NCBI GenBank assembly: GCA_947073515.1
Contig: CAMTMC010000017.1
Span: 1 to 47,170 of the forward strand
DNA from: an uncultured bacterium
GTDB taxonomy: Bacteria > Bacillota > Clostridia > Oscillospirales > Oscillospiraceae
Length of the DNA stretch: 47,170 nt
Direction: 5' to 3'
Part shown: one piece after another, positions 1-7,581 of the stretch
Numbering within the stretch: the first letter of the stretch is position 1
Layout: every line of letters begins with the position of its first letter
The notes under the pieces: generated by a model
What the model was told of the DNA's origin: nothing
Seen by the model: only the letters and a program-made list of their open reading frames with translations
Databases searched by the model: none
Translations under genes and position numbers: made by a program

Positions 1-47
1 GCCTCCAGAGGGGCTTCCATTTTCTGTATGTCTACCAAATGGCTACC

Positions 48-83
48 AGCCCCGCTTTTTCCTCGGAAAAGGCGGGGCTTTTT
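48..83 (+). terminator. Intrinsic terminator of a gene upstream of the window
   Basis: AGCCCCGC at 48-55 pairs with GCGGGGCT at 71-78. The stem is extended inward by T-rich/A-rich arms around a CTCG tetraloop and is followed by a T run. The T run lies only on the plus side, so it ends a plus-strand transcript whose gene lies left of the window. Confidence 0.85.
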
Positions 84-343
84 CTGTTTTCCTCCCGTTT
101 TCCGCACTTTTTCTCCGATGTTAGGAGCGTTATACTTCCCTGATATAAAAATGGCTACCAAAATACGAAATTTCACCCGAAAAACGCTCCTTATTTAGGC
201 CTCCCGTTCCCGAAGGAAAGCGCCCTTTCTGAAACAGCCCGCCCCGCCGTTTCTCGGTGAATTTGAGTGTCCCCGGAGCGGCCCGCCAGCTACTCCCCCG
301 AGCCCTCTTCCAGACATCCCCCAGCCTTCCACCCGAAAATCCC
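84..343. other. Non-coding stretch between terminator and PTS promoter
   Basis: No credible gene is seen here. The 10-mer ATGGCTACCA occurs just before this stretch (about 39-48) and again at about 150-161. A 9-bp inverted repeat, AGGAGCGTT at 123-131 and AACGCTCCT at 183-191, flanks the second copy. The function is unknown; see the finding on this region. Confidence 0.5.
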
Positions 344-371
344 TTGACAAACCTTCGCCAGCCGCTATAAT
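344..371 (+). promoter_or_regulatory. Sigma-A type promoter for the PTS EIIC gene
   Basis: TTGACA at 344-349 and TATAAT at 366-371 are separated by 16 bp. Both boxes match the housekeeping consensus. The start codon lies about 65 bp downstream, leaving a short leader. Confidence 0.85.
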
Positions 372-437
372 AGTCCGTATATATGTCATGACACCTATCT
401 ACCCTATTTTAAATCTCCAAGAAAAAGGTGAGCCTCT

Positions 438-1505
438 ATGAAAGACTTTCTCAGACGGAAAAACATCCAGATCTCCGCCAAGCGGTACGGCATCGACGCC
501 CTGGGGGCTATGGCCCAGGGCCTGTTCTGCTCCCTGCTCATTGGCACAATCTTTAAGACCCTTGGCCAGCAACTGTCCATCCAGTTCCTGGTGAATGTGG
601 GCCAGTTCGCCTTCGACATGTCCGGCCCGGCTATGGCCGTGGCCATCGGCTACGCCCTGAAAGCCGACCCCGTGGTACTGTTCTCCCTCACCGGGGTGGG
701 CTGGGCCGCCAACGCCCTGGGGGGAGCCGGCGGGCCGCTGGCGGTACTGTTCATCGCTATCATCGCCGGTGAGTGCGGCAAGCTGGTCTCCAAGGAGACC
801 AAGGTGGACATCCTGGTCACCCCGGCGGTCACCGTCTTTGCGGGCGTGGGGCTGGCCTCCCTTATTGCGCCCCCCATCGGCTCCGCCGCCGCCGCTTTCG
901 GCGTGGTCATCGACAACGCCACCAAGCTGCAGCCCTTCTGGATGGGCATTGTAGTCTCCGTGCTGGTGGGGATCGCCCTCACCCTGCCCATCTCCTCCGC
1001 CGCCATCTGCGCCTCCCTGGGCCTGGTGGGGCTGGCGGGCGGGGCCGCCGTGGCCGGCTGCTGCGCCCAGATGGTAGGCTTCGCCGTTATGTCCTTTAAA
1101 GAGAACGGCTGGGGCGGCCTGGTGAGCCAGGGCATCGGCACCTCCATGCTCCAGATGCCCAACATCGTGAAAAACCCCCGGATCTGGATCCCTCCCACTC
1201 TTGCCTCCGCCATCACCGGCCCCATCGCCACCTGTGTCTTCAACCTCCAGATGAACGGTGCCCCGGTGTCCTCCGGTATGGGCACCTGCGGTTTTGTGGG
1301 TCAGATCGGCGTGTGGACTGGCTGGCTGTCCCCCAGCGCTGACGCCCTGGAGAAGGGCTGGATCGCCATCACCCCCACCGGCTCGGACTGGCTGGGCCTG
1401 GCCCTGGTCTGCTTCGTCCTCCCCGCCGTCCTGTCCTGGGTCTTCTGCCAGGCCTGCCGGAGGGCAGGCTGGATCAAGGAGGGCGACCTGCTTCTCCCCT
1501 CCTGA
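438..1505 (+). CDS. PTS sugar transporter subunit IIC (PTS_EIIC_2 family membrane protein)
   Basis: A 355-residue polytopic membrane protein of the EIIC_2 family, the membrane channel part of a phosphotransferase system. The N-terminal part (KRYGIDALGAMAQGLFCSL, then a long run of hydrophobic helices) and glycine-rich segments such as GGAGGPLAVLF are typical. The ATG follows AAGGTGA at good spacing. No EIIA or EIIB gene, kinase or sugar regulator is nearby, and it sits alone behind its own promoter. It must therefore work with subunits encoded elsewhere, or act as a stand-alone transporter. The substrate cannot be predicted. It converges on the TauE gene and shares an intergenic hairpin with it. 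Confidence 0.85.
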   Translation: MKDFLRRKNIQISAKRYGIDALGAMAQGLFCSLLIGTIFKTLGQQLSIQFLVNVGQFAFDMSGPAMAVAIGYALKADPVVLFSLTGVGWAANALGGAGGPLAVLFIAIIAGECGKLVSKETKVDILVTPAVTVFAGVGLASLIAPPIGSAAAAFGVVIDNATKLQPFWMGIVVSVLVGIALTLPISSAAICASLGLVGLAGGAAVAGCCAQMVGFAVMSFKENGWGGLVSQGIGTSMLQMPNIVKNPRIWIPPTLASAITGPIATCVFNLQMNGAPVSSGMGTCGFVGQIGVWTGWLSPSADALEKGWIAITPTGSDWLGLALVCFVLPAVLSWVFCQACRRAGWIKEGDLLLPS

Positions 1506-1520
1506 TCCCAATCCAACATG

Positions 1521-1557
1521 AAAAAACGGCGGGCTGGTATCAAATACCAGCCCGCCG
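1521..1557 (-). terminator. Terminator between converging PTS and TauE genes
   Basis: A perfect 14-bp stem (1527-1540 with 1544-1557) with a CAA loop. On the minus strand the stem is followed by six T residues, so it is a strong terminator for the TauE transcript. The plus side has only a weak T-rich tail and may act as a weaker bidirectional terminator. Confidence 0.85.
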
Positions 1558-1568
1558 ATCTTCTATTG

Positions 1569-2348
1569 TTACACAAAACAGCGGTACAGGTTGTAGCAGC
1601 TGATGGCGGTGATGGCCAGGAGCAGCCAAAAGAACACCCGGTCCACCCCGCTGTTATCCAGCTTTTTGCTGGCGGCCCGGCCCAGGTTCCCTCCCAGCAC
1701 GCCGCCGATTACCATGGCAATCAGCATGGGCCACTGCAAGTCGGGCACATTCCCCCGGGCAAAGGTGGTCAGCAGGCTGGCCCCCTGGGAGAACAGGATC
1801 ACGTACAGGGAGTTGAGGGCGGCGGTCTTGGAGTCCATGGAGAAGAAGTAGTACAGCACCGCCAGGTTGATGGGCCCGCCCCCAATGCCCAGGAAAGCGG
1901 ACATCACCCCCAGGGCCAGCCCAATGGCCCCGCAGGCGGCTGTCCCCTCCACGTTGAGGGAGCGGATCCGGGAACGGTTCAGGGTGTAAACCAGCACGCC
2001 CAGGGTCAGGAGGATCATCATCACCTGCTGGGCGGCGGACACCGTCTCGGCCCCCAGCGCCCGGACCAGCTCGAAGATCTCTTTGCCCGCAACGCCGCCC
2101 AGGGCGGCGCCCACGGCCAGGGCGGTGCCCCGGCGGGCCTCAACCTTCACCGGGCCGCCCCTGGCCCGGAGGAGGGAGGTGCCTGTCATCCCCAGCACCG
2201 TACAGCCCGACAAAAAGCTGATGGTGGATACCGGCAGGCCGGACACCGCGTCCATCACCGGCTTGATGATGACCCCGCCGCCCACGCCGCTGATGCCGCC
2301 CACCGTGGTGGCCCCCACACAGACCAGAAAATAAAACAGAATCTCCAT
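1569..2348 (-). CDS. TauE/SafE family anion permease
   Basis: A 259-residue, very hydrophobic protein with the two-half layout of TauE/SafE (DUF81) permeases. The first half carries the glycine motif GGISGVGGGVIIKP and the second half the matching GVMSAFLGIGGGPINL, a repeat that is diagnostic of the family. Members export sulfite, sulfoacetate or other organosulfur anions, but the substrate here is unknown. It starts 21 bp after the EndoQ-like gene with a GGAGAG ribosome binding site, so it is probably the last gene of the Sel1-EndoQ-TauE operon. Nothing in the neighbours points to sulfur metabolism. Confidence 0.88.
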   Translation of the reverse strand: MEILFYFLVCVGATTVGGISGVGGGVIIKPVMDAVSGLPVSTISFLSGCTVLGMTGTSLLRARGGPVKVEARRGTALAVGAALGGVAGKEIFELVRALGAETVSAAQQVMMILLTLGVLVYTLNRSRIRSLNVEGTAACGAIGLALGVMSAFLGIGGGPINLAVLYYFFSMDSKTAALNSLYVILFSQGASLLTTFARGNVPDLQWPMLIAMVIGGVLGGNLGRAASKKLDNSGVDRVFFWLLLAITAISCYNLYRCFV

Positions 2349-2369
2349 TGTCTCTCTCCTTCACACCTA

Positions 2370-3608
2370 TTACGCCTGCCGGAGCTCCTCCTCCGTGAAC
2401 AGGGACACTTTCCCGTACACCCCGTCATAGCCGGGTTCTGTCTGGACCTGGCCCAGCCGCAGACGGCGTATCCCCTCGGCCACCATGGGGCCGGCGGCCA
2501 GGGCGATCTCCCCCACGGGGGCCTCCAGCAGGATGTAAAACTCCGGGCCCAGCTCCTGGAGGAGCTTGTCATAGAGGGCCGCCGTCCGCTTGCTGGCGGT
2601 GGAGCGGCCGGTGGAGGCGGCGATGGCCTCCGCCAGGGGGGCCAGCCGCTGGTACGGCTTGGCGCCCGGGGGACAAAAGCCCGGTTGGCGGCCGGCCATC
2701 TCCTCAATCCGGTGCCCCACCCCGATGGTCAGGGGCTTTCCGCACGCCGGGCACAGGCCGCCCCCCTCCATGGCCCGGGCGGGCGGGAGACGGACCCCGC
2801 AATTCCGGTGTCCGTCCCAGTGGTACTTCCCCTCCTCCGGGAAAAACTCGATGGTTCCGCCGAACCCCTCCCCAGTGCGGATGGCCGCCGCCAGCTCCGG
2901 GTAGCTCAGGCCGGTGTCCAGCAGATTAGCCTCCCGGCCCAGCTTCCCCGGGGAGTGGGCGTCGGAGTTGGACACCAGGGTCAGCCCGTCCAGGGCGGGT
3001 ACCCGCCAGTTCATGGGCGGGTCGGAGGACAAGCCCGTCTCTACGGCGAAAATTTCCCCCGCCAGATCCCCGAAGCACTCCTCCAGGCTGTCAAAGCTGG
3101 TGAAGGCCCCAAACATGGAGAAATGAGGGGTCCAGATATGGGCCGGGATGAGCAGGGCGCCCGGGCAGGTTTCCAGGGTCATCTCCAACAGGTCCCGGCT
3201 GTCCAGCCCCAGGATGGGCCGGCCGTCGGAGTGGAGGTTCCCCACCTCCTCCAGGAGGGCGGACAGCCGCTCCGCCCCCTCCAGGGAGGGGAGGAGGATG
3301 AGGTTGTGGACCTTCCGGGTTTTTCCGTGGCGCTTGTAGATACAGCTGATCTCTCCAGTCACCACAAAGCGGGCGGCCCCTCCCCCGTTCTCCGGCAGAG
3401 TCAGGCCGGGCCGGAGGGTGTAGACCCCCTCCCCGGCGGGGATGAGCTGTTCCCCCAGCTCCCGCCGCCAGACGGGGTGGGTGAAGTCCCCGGTTCCCAC
3501 CAGGGAGAGCCCCTTCCGCCGGGCCTGGGCGTCCAGGCGGGGCAAATCCCCCTCCCGGCTGGTGGCCATGGAAAAACGGGAGTGGATATGCAAGTCCGCC
3601 AGATACAC
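2370..3608 (-). CDS. EndoQ-like PHP-domain nuclease
   Basis: About 412 residues. The GTG start at 3608 is preferred because it has AGGGGGAA upstream and avoids overlap with the preceding gene, whose stop is at 3619-3621. The N-terminus has the PHP metal motif HIH (residues 7 and 9), then GTGDFTHP and an NSDAHSP motif. A zinc-binding CPACGKPL segment is followed by a conserved tail. This order matches endonuclease Q, which cuts DNA 5' of deaminated bases (uracil, hypoxanthine, xanthine) and abasic sites; the activity here is inferred from the family. It would act in the cytosol in DNA repair. It lies 10 bp from the Sel1 gene, so the two are probably cotranscribed. Confidence 0.82.
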   Translation of the reverse strand: MYLADLHIHSRFSMATSREGDLPRLDAQARRKGLSLVGTGDFTHPVWRRELGEQLIPAGEGVYTLRPGLTLPENGGGAARFVVTGEISCIYKRHGKTRKVHNLILLPSLEGAERLSALLEEVGNLHSDGRPILGLDSRDLLEMTLETCPGALLIPAHIWTPHFSMFGAFTSFDSLEECFGDLAGEIFAVETGLSSDPPMNWRVPALDGLTLVSNSDAHSPGKLGREANLLDTGLSYPELAAAIRTGEGFGGTIEFFPEEGKYHWDGHRNCGVRLPPARAMEGGGLCPACGKPLTIGVGHRIEEMAGRQPGFCPPGAKPYQRLAPLAEAIAASTGRSTASKRTAALYDKLLQELGPEFYILLEAPVGEIALAAGPMVAEGIRRLRLGQVQTEPGYDGVYGKVSLFTEEELRQA

Positions 3609-3618
3609 CGTATTCCCC

Positions 3619-5727
3619 CTATCCCAGCCAAGCCAGCAGCTCCCGAACCAGCCGCTCGGTCTCCTCACTTCGGTTGAAGTCGTCCGCCCCCAGGGCCAGC
3701 TGACACAGGCGGATGGCCTCCTCCCGGTCCCGCAGCACCCCCCGGCCCTTGGCGTACAGCCGGGCCAGCCGGTACATGGCCTCGCTGTCCGCCCCTTCCA
3801 CCGCCTGGCGGTAGTAGTCCAGGGCCCGCTGGATGTCCGTCTCCACCTGGATGCCCTCCTCGTAGAAGCGGCCCAGGGCGCACAGGGCGCTCTCGTCCCC
3901 GCGCCCGGCGGATTTTTCGTAACAGGTCAGGGCCTGGGCCAAGTCGGCCTCCACCCCCTGGCCCAGCTCATAGCATTCCCCCAGGTTATAAAAGGCGGTG
4001 GCGTCCCCCTGTTTCGCCGCCCGGCGGTAGCAGTCCAGGGCCTTTTCAAAGTCCCGCTCCACCCCCCGGCCATAGCGGTACAGCTCCCCCAGGTTGACCA
4101 TGGCGGCCCGGTTGCCCTTCTCCGCCCCCTCCTGGTAGAGCTGACGCGCCCGCTCCAGGTCCCGGGGCACGCCCAGGCCCCGCTCATAGCAGATGCCCAG
4201 GTTGACCACAGCCCCAACGCTCCCCAGCTTGGCGGCCTGGCGGTACCAGAACACCGCCTTCTCCTGGTCGGCCTGGACGCCCTCCCCCCTGTCGTAGGCC
4301 CAGCCCACGTTGAGGGCGGCGTCGGCGTGGCCCTGGGCGGCGGCCCGGAGCATCCACTCCAGGGCCTGTTCCGGGCTGCGCTCCACTCCCAGGCCGGCCC
4401 TGAGGCAGTTTCCCAGGTTGAACATGGCCTGGGCGCTGCCCGCCCGGGCCCCCGCCCGGTACCAGCAGACGGCGGCGGCCAGATCGGCCTTCACCCCCAG
4501 CCCCCACTCATACATCCAGCCGATGGAGCACATCGCCCGCTCGTAGCCCTGCTCCGCCGCCTGGGTCAGCCACTCCATGGCCTTCTGATAGTCCCGTTTC
4601 ACCCCAGTGCCGTTGAGATAGGCGCAGCCCAGGTTATTTTGGGCCCGGGGGTAGCCCTGCTTGGCGCTGGCGGACACCCAGCGGATCATCTCGTCCAGGT
4701 CGGTGTCCGTCCCCCGGCCGTACTCATAGCACAGGGCCAGGTTGGCCTGGGCGACCGCGTCCCCCGCCTGGGCGGAGGCCAGATACAGCCGGAAAGCCCC
4801 CTCCAGGTCGGGCTCCACACCGTAGCCGTGTTCCAGGCACACCCCCAGGGCGCACTGGGCGGGGGCAAACTCCTGGTCCGCCGACAGCCGGTACCAGCGG
4901 GCGGCCTGGGACATGTCCCGCTCCACCCCGGTGCCCCACTCGTAGCACAGGCCCAGATTGTACTGCCCCCGGGGATGGCCCGCCTGGGCGGACTGGCGGT
5001 ACAGCTCCAGGGCTTTGGACATGTCCTCCTCCACCCCCCGGCCATACTCATAGCAAACCCCCAGGCAGCACTGGCCGTCGGGATTGCCCTGCTCCGCCGC
5101 TCTGGCATACCACCGGGCGGCCATCACCTGGTCGGCCTCCAGCCCCTCGCCAAACTCATAGCACCGGCCCAGATCCACCTGGCCCCGGGGATCCCCCTGG
5201 AGGGCGGCGGCCTTCAGCCATTGGATGGCGGCGTCCCAGTCCCGCTCCACCCCAATGCCCCGGCTGTACATGCGGTACAGCAGCAGCTGGGCCCGGGGGA
5301 GGGCACGCTCCGCCGCCCGGTGGTACCACTCCAGCGCCCGGGGCAGATCCGCCGCGGTTCCAATCCCGTTGTGCAGGCAGAAACCCAGGTTGCACATGGC
5401 GGGGGGATAGTCCAGCTGGGCGGCCTGCTCATAGAGCCACACCGCCTGGCGGGGGTCGGCCTCCACCCCGGCCCCGGTCTCCATGCACCAGCCCAGGCTG
5501 GTGATGCCGTAGGCGTCCCCCAGGTAGGCCGACCGGCGCAGGTCGGCCACCGCCCGCTCCTGGTCCCCCCGCTCCAGCCACAGGTTGCCCAGCATGGCCC
5601 AGTCCCGGCCGTCCAGCTGCTCCTCCGGGATCTGGCGCATGGCCCGGCCACAGTGGGGGCAGCGGTCAGGACGGCGCTCCTCCTCCAGGAGGGCGCGGCA
5701 GTCGGGGTCGGTACAGCGGTAAAACAT
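3619..5727 (-). CDS. Zinc-ribbon protein with 17 Sel1-like (TPR) repeats
   Basis: 702 residues from the ATG at 5727 (AAGAGG upstream). Residues 5-26 form a Cys4 zinc ribbon with a C-x4-C pair and a CPHC pair. From about residue 71 to 683 there are 17 uninterrupted 36-residue Sel1 repeats, each with the pattern A-x-x-x-L-G-x-C-Y-x-x-G-x-G-V-x-x-D, a curved alpha-solenoid used for protein binding. There is no signal peptide or membrane helix, so it is probably cytosolic. The exact repeat period and repetitive DNA suggest growth by tandem duplication. It heads an operon with EndoQ-like and TauE genes. The partner protein is unknown, and repair, signalling or scaffolding roles are all possible. 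Confidence 0.88.
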   Translation of the reverse strand: MFYRCTDPDCRALLEEERRPDRCPHCGRAMRQIPEEQLDGRDWAMLGNLWLERGDQERAVADLRRSAYLGDAYGITSLGWCMETGAGVEADPRQAVWLYEQAAQLDYPPAMCNLGFCLHNGIGTAADLPRALEWYHRAAERALPRAQLLLYRMYSRGIGVERDWDAAIQWLKAAALQGDPRGQVDLGRCYEFGEGLEADQVMAARWYARAAEQGNPDGQCCLGVCYEYGRGVEEDMSKALELYRQSAQAGHPRGQYNLGLCYEWGTGVERDMSQAARWYRLSADQEFAPAQCALGVCLEHGYGVEPDLEGAFRLYLASAQAGDAVAQANLALCYEYGRGTDTDLDEMIRWVSASAKQGYPRAQNNLGCAYLNGTGVKRDYQKAMEWLTQAAEQGYERAMCSIGWMYEWGLGVKADLAAAVCWYRAGARAGSAQAMFNLGNCLRAGLGVERSPEQALEWMLRAAAQGHADAALNVGWAYDRGEGVQADQEKAVFWYRQAAKLGSVGAVVNLGICYERGLGVPRDLERARQLYQEGAEKGNRAAMVNLGELYRYGRGVERDFEKALDCYRRAAKQGDATAFYNLGECYELGQGVEADLAQALTCYEKSAGRGDESALCALGRFYEEGIQVETDIQRALDYYRQAVEGADSEAMYRLARLYAKGRGVLRDREEAIRLCQLALGADDFNRSEETERLVRELLAWLG

Positions 5728-5762
5728 GGGGCACGCCTCTTTCTTTATGTGATATTGTCCAC

Positions 5763-5791
5763 AGTGTACCACGTTTTTCTCCCCGAGGCAA
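5763..5791 (-). promoter_or_regulatory. Promoter of the Sel1-EndoQ-TauE operon
   Basis: Read on the minus strand, TTGCCT (5791-5786) and TACACT (5768-5763) are separated by exactly 17 bp. The Sel1 start codon is 36 bp downstream of the -10 box. Confidence 0.75.
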
Positions 5792-5792
5792 G

Positions 5793-5818
5793 AAAAAAGG
5801 GGCGGCCAACACCGCCCC
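5793..5818 (-). terminator. Terminator of the phosphopantetheinyl transferase gene
   Basis: GGGGCGG and CCGCCCC pair around a 6-nt loop (TGTTGG) on the minus strand, followed directly by six T residues. It lies just after the stop of the transferase gene and just before the Sel1 promoter. Confidence 0.88.
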
Positions 5819-5823
5819 AGCCA

Positions 5824-6354
5824 CTATAGTCCCCGCCAGAGGATCCCCTCCGGGGGCGGGCTCTGGCCGCACACCGCCGCCGCCCAGCCCGGGCCTTGGT
5901 AACATCCAAACCACAGGCCGTCCAGCCGGGCGGCCCCCGCCCCGGGCAGGGGGACCCGGATCTCCCGGATGGGGCGGGTCAGCCCCCGCCCTCCCGCCTT
6001 GGCCCGGGCCTCCTTCAGCGCCCACAGCCGGGTGAAAGCGGGCCAGAACCGGGGCTGTCCCCCCAGCCAGTCCAGTTCCTCCCGGGTACACACCCGCCGG
6101 GGGAGGGTGGGCCGCCACTGCTTCACCACCTGGATGTCCACCCCCACCGGCCGGCTGTCCAGGGCGCACAGGGCCAGGGCCCCGCTGTGGCTCAGATTGA
6201 ACCGCAGTTCCGGCTTCCCCGGGAAATAGGGTTTTCCTCCGGGGGCCCGGGCCGTCTCCGGCAGGGGGGAGAGGCCCCAGTACTCCGCCGCTGCCAGGGC
6301 CAGCAGATCCCAGGCCTGGGCCCGGCTCTCCAGCCCCTCCGCGCCGTAAATCAC
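5824..6354 (-). CDS. 4'-phosphopantetheinyl transferase superfamily protein (Sfp type)
   Basis: About 176 residues; start taken as the GTG at 6354, with a TTG at 6357 as alternative. It carries the family motifs in order: RFNLSHSG near residue 55, the metal site PVGVDIQ, and the WALKEARAK helix. These enzymes move the phosphopantetheine arm of coenzyme A onto a serine of acyl or peptidyl carrier proteins. It is shorter than Sfp itself (about 224 residues) because the N-terminal part is reduced. No carrier protein, polyketide or peptide synthetase gene is nearby, so the target is unknown. It lies downstream of the DUF6512-like gene on the same strand. Confidence 0.85.
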   Translation of the reverse strand: MIYGAEGLESRAQAWDLLALAAAEYWGLSPLPETARAPGGKPYFPGKPELRFNLSHSGALALCALDSRPVGVDIQVVKQWRPTLPRRVCTREELDWLGGQPRFWPAFTRLWALKEARAKAGGRGLTRPIREIRVPLPGAGAARLDGLWFGCYQGPGWAAAVCGQSPPPEGILWRGL

Positions 6355-6437
6355 CAAGCGCGCTCCCCCTCTCCGCTCGTTTTATCCAGCATAGCAGAGC
6401 AAAACAGAAAGAGGGAGAAATGCCAACACAAAATATC

Positions 6438-6962
6438 TCAGCAGGGCAGGGGCAGCCAGCTCCCCACGGCGGCCAGGTCCCGGAACAGCAGCAGCTCCGG
6501 CGGGTACAGGGTAAACCAGGCGATGAGCCCCGCCAGCGCCGCCGTTCCCAGCGCCGGCAGCAGCCACTTCACCCCCGGGAACGGTCCGGAGAAGCGGGTG
6601 GCCAGCCAGAAGCCCAGGGCCATTACCAGGGCGTAAATGGCCAGATCCACCCAAACCGCCTCGCCCCCCAGGGAGATGTGGTACACCCACCCCACCCCCA
6701 GCATCAGGGCGCACAGGAGCGGCAGGACCAGCAGCCAGGGCCGGATCCCTCCCGGCCGCCCCCGGTTGAGCAAAAACGCCGCCCCCAGATAAGGCCAGAA
6801 GAGAATCTTGAGATGCTCCCACAGGCTCTCGTTGATAGGGGAAAACAGGGCCGTCAGGGTATTTGGCCACCACCGGTACAGGAAGTGGAGCAGGGCCCCC
6901 GCCGCCAGGGCGGCCACCCAGGTCAAAATCAGCTCCCGCTTGGAATAATACAAATTTCTCAC
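6438..6962 (-). CDS. DUF6512-like integral membrane protein
   Basis: About 174 residues from a GTG at 6962; a TTG at 6953 is also possible. About six hydrophobic segments are visible. The segment FSPINESLWEHLKILFWPY is a recognisable signature of a small uncharacterised Firmicutes membrane family (DUF6512, named from memory). Function is unknown. It is divergent from spoVAC and upstream of the phosphopantetheinyl transferase on the same strand. No catalytic residues can be pointed out. Confidence 0.68.
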   Translation of the reverse strand: MRNLYYSKRELILTWVAALAAGALLHFLYRWWPNTLTALFSPINESLWEHLKILFWPYLGAAFLLNRGRPGGIRPWLLVLPLLCALMLGVGWVYHISLGGEAVWVDLAIYALVMALGFWLATRFSGPFPGVKWLLPALGTAALAGLIAWFTLYPPELLLFRDLAAVGSWLPLPC

Positions 6963-7012
6963 CCCTCTCCCTCCCAATTTATGCGGGGGGAACCGGATTC
7001 ATACAGGCCGGC

Positions 7013-7041
7013 GCATATTTTTTCCCCACACAGCCAAACTA
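7013..7041 (+). promoter_or_regulatory. Candidate forespore (sigma-G-like) promoter of spoVAC
   Basis: GCATAT at 7013-7018 and CAAACTA at 7035-7041 are 16 bp apart. They resemble the sigma-G pattern (a -35 like GMATA and a -10 like CATNMTA) known for spoVA genes in Bacillus. The match is imperfect and is offered because the gene is a germination gene. Confidence 0.4.
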
Positions 7042-7068
7042 CGGGAAATCTATGAAGGAGATGGGTCT

Positions 7069-7515
7069 ATGAGCATGACAAATCAGGACTACGGCAAGCT
7101 GGTGAACGAGCGTTCCAAGCCCTCCCCCCTGGGGAAAAACCTGGTATGGGCTTTTCTGGTGGGCGGGGCCATCTGTACCATCGGCCAGGGGCTGTCCAAC
7201 CTGTACCAGAACGGGGGGCTGGACAAGGAACAAAGCGGGACGGCCACCTCCGTCACCCTGATTTTGGCCGCCGCCCTCCTCACCGGCCTGGGGGTCTTTG
7301 ACAAGCTGGCCAAGCGGGCGGGAGCCGGCACCCTGGTGCCCATCACCGGCTTCGCCAACGCCATGGTCTCCCCCGCCCTGGAGTTCAAAAGCGAGGGGCT
7401 GATTACCGGCACGGCGGCCAAGCTGTTCGTGGTGGCCGGCCCGGTGCTGGTCTTCGGCCTGTCCGCCAGCGTCATCTACGGCCTGATCCTCTGCCTGCTG
7501 GGCCAGGGGGGATAG
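7069..7515 (+). CDS. spoVAC: Stage V sporulation protein AC
   Basis: 148 residues, the usual length. The N-terminus KPSPLGKNLVWAFLVGGAIC and the motif PITGFANAMVSPALEFKSEG are strong SpoVAC signatures, with four hydrophobic segments. SpoVA proteins form the inner-spore-membrane channel that loads and releases Ca-dipicolinic acid. The ATG at 7069 follows AAGGAG at 8 bp. The usual partners spoVAD and spoVAE are not next to it, since rpoN follows after a separate promoter. It shows that the organism belongs to an endospore-forming lineage. Confidence 0.92.
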   Translation: MSMTNQDYGKLVNERSKPSPLGKNLVWAFLVGGAICTIGQGLSNLYQNGGLDKEQSGTATSVTLILAAALLTGLGVFDKLAKRAGAGTLVPITGFANAMVSPALEFKSEGLITGTAAKLFVVAGPVLVFGLSASVIYGLILCLLGQGG

Positions 7516-7531
7516 GCTCCCATTTCCTCTC

Positions 7532-7560
7532 TTGCGAACCGGGTTGAATTTTGGTATAAT
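7532..7560 (+). promoter_or_regulatory. Promoter of rpoN
   Basis: TTGCGA at 7532-7537 and a perfect TATAAT at 7555-7560 are 17 bp apart, 21 bp before the rpoN start codon. Confidence 0.8.
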
Positions 7561-7581
7561 ATCCGCAACACAAGGGGGGGG

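Noticed and set aside
399..1511. 370-residue open frame on the minus strand
   Set aside because: Antisense to the PTS EIIC gene. It is Gly/His/Gln-rich shadow sequence without a ribosome binding site or motifs, caused by GC-rich codons.
3619..5727. CRISPR-like or tandem repeat array
   Set aside because: The DNA repetition has a period of 108 bp and keeps the reading frame; it is the coding sequence of the Sel1 repeats, with diverged copies rather than identical repeats with spacers.
1518..5829. Very long plus-strand frames of 719 and 795 codons
   Set aside because: They lie opposite TauE, EndoQ-like and Sel1 genes, and the apparent repeats in the second are just the reverse image of the Sel1 repeats. 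Proline/glutamine/histidine-rich composition and lack of start signals mark them as shadows.
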